From contig JAHFRP010000008.1 of assembly GCA_023266195.1 (NCBI GenBank), forward strand, positions 94,625 to 158,624: 64,000 bases of DNA, written 5' to 3'. Made by a program: the position numbers and the translations under genes. The stretch's first letter is position 1; every line of letters begins with the position of its first letter. This document shows, one piece after another, positions 57,083 to 64,000 of this stretch. Source of the DNA: Sulfuricella sp. Lineage in GTDB: Bacteria > Pseudomonadota > Gammaproteobacteria > Burkholderiales > Sulfuricellaceae. The notes under the pieces were generated by a model. The model did no database searches. It saw only the letters and a list, made by a program, of their open reading frames with translations, and had not been told where the DNA came from.

Positions 57083-57325
57083 TCATTCCCTGACGGCAAG
57101 CGTCCGATCCCTGACTTGCCTGAGCGCATCCAGGATCGTCATGCTGGGCGGGACAGCCGGGGTTTTCAGCTGTTCCAGGATGGCCGCCGTCATCTTGCGC
57201 AGATCCTCGTCGCCGATACCGGCCGCCTGCGCGTCCTCCGGTCGCCGGATCGGAGGCCGCAGCGAGCGTTGCGTCGGGTGATTGGTCGTTCCGCCGGACC
57301 GGTTGGGTCTTCTCAATGTCCTCAT
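57083..57325 (-). CDS. Small hypothetical protein
   Basis: 80 residues, basic N-terminus (MRTLRRPNRSGGTT) and a helical C-terminal half (DEDLRKMTAAILEQLKTP..TILDALRQVRDRTLAV). GGAG lies nine bases before the ATG. No family recognised. It is upstream of dsrA on the same strand, 207 bases away. Confidence 0.45.
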   Translation of the reverse strand: MRTLRRPNRSGGTTNHPTQRSLRPPIRRPEDAQAAGIGDEDLRKMTAAILEQLKTPAVPPSMTILDALRQVRDRTLAVRE

Positions 57326-57699
57326 CGCCGTCTCTCCGCTTGGTCGTAAAGTTCAATTTAGGACAATCGGCGCAAAAGGCAAGGTGGGCGGCTGGAACGG
57401 AAGGAGCGCAAACGCGCCTGTCCAAGGTGGCTGGTGAAAGGTTAAAAATCCACCGGCGGGGGTTTTACAAGCACAAAGGAGACGCCGATTAAACGTCGTT
57501 CCCGCGAAGGCGGGAATTTATCGGAAGGGGGAATGGCATTGAAAAATTGCTGTAGGAGCGGCCTCCTGGCCGCGATTCCGGAAATCGCGGCCAGGAGGCC
57601 GCTCCTACATGCTCCGCTGAATATTGTGGCTAATCAAGTCGGAAAATACTGGATTCCGGCTTTCGCCGGAATGACGGAAATCCGCGCTCCCCGATGAGA
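57326..57699. other. 374-base gene-free region
   Basis: Contains a nested repeat: outer halves TTCCCGCGAAGGCGGGAA (about 57500) and GGATTCCGGCTTTCGCCGG (about 57650), and the perfect 27 bp palindrome at 57551-57609. No credible gene. Confidence 0.6.
57551..57609. repeat. Perfect 27 bp palindrome (REPIN-like, GTAGGAGCGG ends)
   Basis: Arms 57551-57577 and 57583-57609 match over all 27 bases around CCGGA. The TGTAGGAGCGG end is typical of REP sequences mobilised by RAYT transposases. A diverged relative lies at 16210-16268; a RAYT gene lies 4.3 kb downstream. Confidence 0.9.
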
Positions 57700-58263
57700 T
57701 CAGTGCAGGTGCTTTTTGCGGAAATGGACCAGACTGCCGCCTGTTTGCGGGAAATCCGCTTCGGATTCGGCGGCGGCTTTGCTGCGTTCCAGGTCGCGGT
57801 CGAACAGCTCGTTGACCACCGTGGTCACCTGGCCGATTTCCGCTTCGCCGAAATGGCGGGAGAGCAAGCCAGAGACGTCCTCGATCATGCGCCGGCGCTG
57901 GGTCTGGTGAATGGCTTCGGCGGTTGGGCCGACGAACAGGAGCTGGTATTCGTCGCGACCGTCTTCATAGTAGTAGGTGACTTCGACTTCCGAGGCGTGC
58001 TCGGTCAGCGGGCCGATTTCATATAGGGTTTCCTGTAGACGGTGGACGAAATTCCTGCCGACCTCGCCGGTCCAGCAGATTTCCAGCGTGCGGTCGCTGC
58101 GGTGAAACACGATGCCGGGGTCGTCCTGCTCCAGGCTGCGCGCCTCGGCGATGGAGGCCACATCCAGATAATCCAGCCATTTGTGCAGACCGTTTTCGAC
58201 CTGGGCCAGGGTGACACCCTTGCAGAGATAAAGTGTGCCGTGTACGTGAACTTCGATGCGCAT
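57700..58263 (-). CDS. Conserved hypothetical protein
   Basis: 187 residues, MRIEVHVHGTLYLCKGVTLAQ at the start; soluble, mixed alpha/beta, acidic. WLDYLDVASIAEARSLEQDDPGI is followed by a tyrosine-rich strand (EVTYYYEDGRDEYQLLFVG). I recognise it only as a betaproteobacterial conserved protein of unknown function. AAGGA nine bases upstream favours 58263; an ATG at 58284 is the alternative. Divergent from trmO. Confidence 0.75.
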   Translation of the reverse strand: MRIEVHVHGTLYLCKGVTLAQVENGLHKWLDYLDVASIAEARSLEQDDPGIVFHRSDRTLEICWTGEVGRNFVHRLQETLYEIGPLTEHASEVEVTYYYEDGRDEYQLLFVGPTAEAIHQTQRRRMIEDVSGLLSRHFGEAEIGQVTTVVNELFDRDLERSKAAAESEADFPQTGGSLVHFRKKHLH

Positions 58264-58334
58264 GGTGCAAAATCCTTCAAACATTTACCTGGAAACGTCT
58301 GTCATTTTACTCCATCGCCTATGTCTTGATCGAA

Positions 58335-58340
58335 TATAAT
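58335..58340 (+). promoter_or_regulatory. -10 box giving a leaderless trmO transcript
   Basis: A perfect TATAAT ends six bases before the trmO ATG at 58347. Transcription would begin at or next to the start codon, and no ribosome site precedes it, so trmO mRNA is probably leaderless. The -35 is weak. Confidence 0.55.
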
Positions 58341-58346
58341 CCGCCC

Positions 58347-59060
58347 ATGTTCACCTTCGAGCCGGTCGGCGTCATTCATTCCTGTTTCAAGGAAAAATTC
58401 GGCATTCCCCGCCAGCCGGGGCTGGTTTCCGAAGCGCGGGCCGTGCTGGAACTGCTGCCGCCCTACAACCGGACGGAAGCGGTGCGCGGGTTGGAGGGCT
58501 TTTCCCACGTCTGGCTGACGTTCGTTTTTCACGCCTGTCTCGGCGTGCCCTGGAAGCCCACAGTGCGCCCGCCCCGGCTGGGCGGCAACCGTCGCCTGGG
58601 CGTATTTGCCACCCGTTCCACCCACCGCCCCAATCCCATCGGCCTGTCAGCGCTCGAACTGGAAAAAATCGAGACCGCGCCGGGGCGGGTGCGGCTGCAC
58701 CTGAAAGGCGTGGATTTGCTGGATGGCACGCCGGTGCTCGATATCAAGCCTTATTTGCCATATTCCGACAGTCTGCCAGCGGCGACGGGCGGTTTCGCGG
58801 AAACGGCGCCCGCGATGCCGTTCGAGGTGGTTTTCAGCGAGGGTGTGCTGGATGGATGTGCCGATCAGCCCGAACTGGAGGCGCTGATCCGCGGCATATT
58901 GGCCCAGGACCCGCGCCCGGCCTATTACGCCAAAGGCGATGGCAAGCGCGGCTTCGGCATGAAGCTGGGCGGTTTTGACGTGAAGTGGGAGGTGGACGGC
59001 GGCGCCGCACGGGTGACCGGCATCGTCCGACTGCCCTTCGCCATAACCCTCGACAATTAA
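58347..59060 (+). CDS. trmO: tRNA (N6-threonylcarbamoyladenosine37-N6)-methyltransferase
   Basis: 237 residues, TsaA/YaeB family. GVIHSCFKEKFGIPRQPGL, the FSHVWLTFVFH core and GVFATRSTHRPNPIGLSALEL are diagnostic of TrmO, which methylates t6A37 in tRNA-Thr using SAM. The C-terminal domain (RPAYYAKGDGKRGFGMKL) is complete. Confidence 0.93.
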   Translation: MFTFEPVGVIHSCFKEKFGIPRQPGLVSEARAVLELLPPYNRTEAVRGLEGFSHVWLTFVFHACLGVPWKPTVRPPRLGGNRRLGVFATRSTHRPNPIGLSALELEKIETAPGRVRLHLKGVDLLDGTPVLDIKPYLPYSDSLPAATGGFAETAPAMPFEVVFSEGVLDGCADQPELEALIRGILAQDPRPAYYAKGDGKRGFGMKLGGFDVKWEVDGGAARVTGIVRLPFAITLDN

Positions 59061-59074
59061 CCAGGGCTTTCCCC
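59061..59074. promoter_or_regulatory. Third AGGG-TTT-CCC-like site
   Basis: CCAGGGCTTTCCCC directly after trmO and 71 bases before the ABC transporter start; an imperfect match to the two sites at 3451 and 3649. Confidence 0.25.
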
Positions 59075-59144
59075 AATAGCATATCGGTTTTGTGGATGAT
59101 AATATCGTAATTATTCGACATAACCCAAAATCAATAAAACAACA

Positions 59145-61370
<2,226 letters not shown>

Positions 61371-61465
61371 AATTGGGGGCGGCTTGACTGCGGCACTTTT
61401 GGTGGAAAAACGATGAAATGTTGGAACTGGCCCTGGCACGATGGCAAGCGGAAAAGGAAATCGAC

Positions 61466-61729
61466 GTGATAACAATACTTTATTTCACATGTGCAGGGTT
61501 GCTTGGACTATATCTTGGGCTCGAATTCTTTCTGTATTTTTGGGTATTTAGAACCACCAAAGATTGGGCTGTGCTTTATGACGTATCGGTAAAGCGGCGC
61601 TCGCGATCAGAATTGTCAGAGAGCCAACTCAGCCTTTTAAAGTTCGTAGGCTTGCTAAAGAGAATTATGATTGTTAGCACTGTTTTAACAGTAGTAATGG
61701 ACTTAATTCTAAGAAATATAGGGAGATAA
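61466..61729 (+). CDS. Small two-span membrane protein
   Basis: 87 residues from GTG 61466 (AAGGA eight bases upstream); an ATG at 61418 would add 16 residues. Two hydrophobic segments: ILYFTCAGLLGLYLGLEFFL near the N-terminus and IMIVSTVLTVVMDLILR at the end, with a basic loop between. Lower GC than the neighbours. It could be a holin-like or immunity membrane protein given the lysozyme gene downstream, but no family match is claimed. Confidence 0.55.
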   Translation: MITILYFTCAGLLGLYLGLEFFLYFWVFRTTKDWAVLYDVSVKRRSRSELSESQLSLLKFVGLLKRIMIVSTVLTVVMDLILRNIGR

Positions 61730-61732
61730 AAC

Positions 61733-61849
61733 ATGCCTGGGTCAATTGAAGCGGGAATCGCAGTAACACAGGGTCAGATTGGTATCGGGAATCTATTAAA
61801 TTCGAGCGATCCAGTTGCGAAAATTGGGGTCGAAGCCGCTTTTCGATGA
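61733..61849 (+). pseudogene. 5' fragment of a gene interrupted by the RAYT element
   Basis: 38 codons (MPGSIEAGIAVTQGQIG start) with a good GGGAG ribosome site, three bases after the preceding stop. Sequence after about 61820 belongs to the inserted element. The frame at 62682-63137 may be the other part of the same gene. Family unknown. Confidence 0.45.
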
Positions 61850-62673
61850 TTTTCTGAGAAAAGTAACTGTTTTCTGAAATCTATCGAAAAATGATTCAGT
61901 GAGGGAGATATGGCACGAAAACTGCGATTTAACTTGGCTGAAATCCCCCAGCACATCGTGCAACGGGGGAACAATCGACAGGCATCGTTCTTCAGCGAGG
62001 ACGATTACCGGTTTTACCTCGACTGCCTGGACGAAGCATCAATCAAGTACGGCTGCACGGTCCATGCCTATGTACTTATGACCAACCATGTCCATTTGCT
62101 GGTTACACCCCGCGCACCGGATAGCGTCTCGCGGACAATGCAATCCGTGGGGAGACGTTATGTGCAATATGTGAACTATCACTACAAGCGTAGCGGCACC
62201 CTATGGGAAGGCCGGCATAAAGCCAGCCTGGTGCAGACGGAAAAATACCTTCTGACCTGTTACCGATATATCGAACTGAATCCTGTTCGAGCCAACATGG
62301 TGTCACGCCCGGACGAGTACCCGTGGTCAAGCTACCGGGCGAATGCGCAAGGCGCAGAGGATAGGTTGCTCCGAGCTCACACCGAATACCTCGCTCTCGG
62401 AACTACGCCGGAGGAGCGGCAGAACGCCTACCGGGAGTTGTTTTACAGCCAACTCGATACGGAAACGCTAGGTGAACTGCGGAAGGCGGTAAACCAAGGA
62501 CTGGTGACGGGAAGCGACCGATTCACGGAAGAGATCGAGACAATGCTTGATCGACGGGTGCGACCGGCCAAGCGGGGACGACCATTAAAACAGATCGGAG
62601 AACAAGCGCCGGTAAAGGGTGGGAGGTGTCAGCTTTCATTTGAAGAGAAGGAAAAATGACTCCGACCCCATTT
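61821..62673 (+). mobile_element. RAYT-bearing insertion with GGGGTCG ends
   Basis: Left end AAATTGGGGTCGAAG (61820-61834) and right end CTCCGACCCCATTT (62660-62673) are imperfect inverted repeats. Between them lies a single transposase gene. Bounds are approximate. Confidence 0.55.
61910..62659 (+). CDS. REP-associated tyrosine transposase (RAYT)
   Basis: 249 residues, Y1/IS200-like fold. MARKLRFNLAEIPQHIVQRGNNRQASF is the usual N-terminus; the HUH pair is in MTNHVHLLVTP; GTLWEGRHKASLV and the catalytic tyrosine in CYRYIELNPVRANMV are intact, followed by YPWSSYRANA. RAYTs are chromosomal relatives of IS200 transposases that act on REP palindromes. Start ATG with GGGAG upstream. Two REP-like elements of GTAGGAG type are present elsewhere in the window. 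Confidence 0.88.
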   Translation: MARKLRFNLAEIPQHIVQRGNNRQASFFSEDDYRFYLDCLDEASIKYGCTVHAYVLMTNHVHLLVTPRAPDSVSRTMQSVGRRYVQYVNYHYKRSGTLWEGRHKASLVQTEKYLLTCYRYIELNPVRANMVSRPDEYPWSSYRANAQGAEDRLLRAHTEYLALGTTPEERQNAYRELFYSQLDTETLGELRKAVNQGLVTGSDRFTEEIETMLDRRVRPAKRGRPLKQIGEQAPVKGGRCQLSFEEKEK

Positions 62674-62681
62674 GTACACCC

Positions 62682-63137
62682 ATGGAAGCTGATCCAGATG
62701 GGGCGGCAGGGATATGCAATATGGCATTCGGAACGCCGCCCTTTAAGCTATTTGAACTACCACCTCTTCAGGCTTCTGGAGAAAAACGTTATGTCTTTTA
62801 CTACGACGGCGGTTATGGCCCGATGAACATAGATGAGAATAAACCAGCAATAGGTGATTTTGGCGTCTTCCGACAAATTTATGTTGCGAATGATGACGCG
62901 GCGGTTGCTTATGCTTCGGGCGGGCGACCGAGTTACAACAGTATCGTTGAATATCAGAATCAATATTATTTTTTGATGTTGGTTACTTTTATAGACGCCT
63001 ATACGCTAAGTGTAGAGTCAGTGACCCCAAATCGATCAGCGGACAAGCAGATTTGCAGATGGTCCTCAGTTAAACAACTATCACCTAAAAATCAAAATAA
63101 ACCACGTAAAACCGCTAAACCACTTCCACTTAATTAA
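62682..63137 (+). CDS. Hypothetical protein, possibly the 3' part of an interrupted gene
   Basis: 151 residues from ATG 62682; the frame is open further upstream into the RAYT element. GTPPFKLFELPPLQASGEKRY is followed by alternating strands (FYYDGGYGPMNID, FRQIYVANDDAAVAYASG). No signal peptide. It precedes the lysozyme gene by 14 bases. Family unknown. A+T-richer than core genes. Confidence 0.55.
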   Translation: MEADPDGAAGICNMAFGTPPFKLFELPPLQASGEKRYVFYYDGGYGPMNIDENKPAIGDFGVFRQIYVANDDAAVAYASGGRPSYNSIVEYQNQYYFLMLVTFIDAYTLSVESVTPNRSADKQICRWSSVKQLSPKNQNKPRKTAKPLPLN

Positions 63138-63151
63138 GGGGGCAGATAATC

Positions 63152-63919
63152 ATGGCAACCATTACACCAACGCCAATTGGCAGCGATTTTAGCAAAGCGC
63201 TTTTCAATTTCCTGAAGACCCCAGGCGTTGAAGGATTTGAGCCCTTTGTGTATGACGATAGCCAAGGTATACCAACTTTGGGGGTGGGCTATGCCTTGGT
63301 AGTCAATGTTGGCGGCGTTTGGAAGATCCGGAATGATCCAACTGATATCACTAATTATCTGACGCAGTTTGCGAACAATGGCATAAAACTCACGGATGCA
63401 CAGTTAAAGACTCTAAAAGATCAATTACAGTTGGCGGCAGACGATCTGAATGCGGCAGGGCCTGTCGCAACAACAGATTCCTTTCCTGGTTGGTATCCAG
63501 GACTCCCCGACAGCGCAAATTTTCTCGGCTGGACGATAACGGATGAACAGGCACTGTCGCTTTTCAAGGCTGTTCTTCCCAAGTATCTATCAACCGTAAA
63601 AACATGGCTGGGCAACGATACCCTTTATACTTCACTGCAAGGCAGCCAGGAAATGATGGTACTGACATCCTTAGCCTATAATGGATACTTCGGTGCTGGC
63701 AAAAGCCCTGCGTTGCACAAAGCCATAGTGGATGATGGCAACCGGGCCGAAGCTTGGTACGAAATTCGGTATAACACTCCTGCCACCAACATAATCCGCA
63801 ATTATGCTCAAGCCGCACTATTCGGCTTGTATGATCCAGGTGTCGTCACTGAGCCAGAGGCAATTCAGGTTTACCAAATGTTTGGCTCTTCCGGTAAATC
63901 CTACGGAGAAATGAGATGA
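63152..63919 (+). CDS. GH24 (T4-type) lysozyme
   Basis: 255 residues. The T4 lysozyme catalytic triad is present with exact spacing: Glu in PGVEGFEPFVYDD, Asp nine residues later, and Thr fifteen residues later in IPTLGVGYAL. The C-terminal lobe includes MVLTSLAYNGYFGAG and EAWYEIRYNT. No signal peptide, so export would need a holin, phage lysis, or a secretion system. GGGG ribosome site upstream; the stop overlaps the next gene (ATGA). Confidence 0.82.
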   Translation: MATITPTPIGSDFSKALFNFLKTPGVEGFEPFVYDDSQGIPTLGVGYALVVNVGGVWKIRNDPTDITNYLTQFANNGIKLTDAQLKTLKDQLQLAADDLNAAGPVATTDSFPGWYPGLPDSANFLGWTITDEQALSLFKAVLPKYLSTVKTWLGNDTLYTSLQGSQEMMVLTSLAYNGYFGAGKSPALHKAIVDDGNRAEAWYEIRYNTPATNIIRNYAQAALFGLYDPGVVTEPEAIQVYQMFGSSGKSYGEMR

Positions 63920-64000
63920 CCGACATCCCTGATATGGTGTATCCACGCGGGTTTTCCAGGACTCGGGTAGGTACAGCATATGGGAGCGGTCATCCCGGCG
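63916..64000 (+). CDS. 5' end of a gene continuing past the window
   Basis: ATG at 63916 overlaps the lysozyme stop; the first residues are MTDIPDMVYPRGFSRTRVGT. Translational coupling with the lysozyme suggests a partner, such as an immunity or lysis protein, but 28 codons are too few to identify it. Confidence 0.55.
   Translation, partial: MTDIPDMVYPRGFSRTRVGTAYGSGHPG

Noticed and set aside
57012..57425. 137-codon minus-strand frame overlapping the small hypothetical gene
   Set aside because: Composition is His/Pro/Arg-rich shadow-like; the 80-codon frame at 57083-57325 has the better start and helical pattern.

Overview
The window is a 64 kb stretch of GC-rich chromosome from a betaproteobacterium. 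The gene orders cvpA-purF-metZ, nadK/recN-hrcA-hemH-grpE-dnaK-dnaJ, ispB/rplU-rpmA-obgE-proB and pilS-pilR are typical of that class. A complete dissimilatory sulfite reductase alpha subunit (dsrA), a DsrC-like protein and a NorE/NorF-like pair suggest a sulfur-oxidising, possibly denitrifying member of the Nitrosomonadales (Sulfuricellaceae or Thiobacillaceae type). That placement is inference from gene content.

Layout. 0-3.4 kb: cvpA, purF, metZ. 3.7-7.1 kb: a four-CBS/PAS/GGDEF/EAL c-di-GMP protein, then a NorE/NorF-like pair. 7.2-9.8 kb: recN and nadK on the minus strand. 9.8-16.1 kb: hrcA, hemH and a heat-shock operon grpE-dnaK-dnaJ with a clear sigma-32 promoter. 16.3-18.0 kb: cysS and a truncated KTSC gene. 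18.2-27.0 kb: a cassette array behind a 3'-truncated integron integrase, with eight recognisable attC sites. 27.0-35.0 kb: a DUF2938-like gene, glnS, and a plus-strand run of TPR protein, L,D-transpeptidase, two cyclophilins, lpxH and DAHP synthase. 35.2-41.4 kb: purU, a Crp/Fnr regulator, ampD, a CaCA-type exchanger and glycogen phosphorylase. 41.6-49.1 kb: pilR-pilS with a small zinc-ribbon gene, tRNA-Pro(CGG), ispB, rplU-rpmA-obgE-proB. 49.4-54.2 kb: a large pyrophosphate-type PEP carboxykinase, an RbgA-like GTPase and an S4 RNA-binding protein. 54.2-59.1 kb: repeats, the DsrC-like gene, a broken ORF, orphan dsrA, small unknowns and trmO. 59.1-64 kb: a type I secretion ABC transporter, a REP-associated tyrosine transposase inserted among small unknown genes, and a GH24 lysozyme.

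The accessory heart of the window is the integron. Each cassette boundary can be checked internally, because the first bases of a cassette are complementary to the R'' box of its own attC. This test holds for all eight cassettes. Cassettes carry a 444-residue protein with a C-terminal zinc ribbon, three genes in antisense orientation (one only 50 codons long), a three-gene cassette with a secreted mini-RHS toxin and a probable immunity protein, a cassette invaded by an IS91-like transposase plus tyrosine recombinase, a multi-pass membrane protein and a secreted TPR protein. The array lies between two 79 bp direct repeats, and the left copy is where the integrase is cut off.

Dispersed palindromic repeats are numerous and fall into several families. 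Two appear to have inserted in frame into genes (hemH and the ABC transporter). A RAYT transposase in the same window could be the driver of at least one family.
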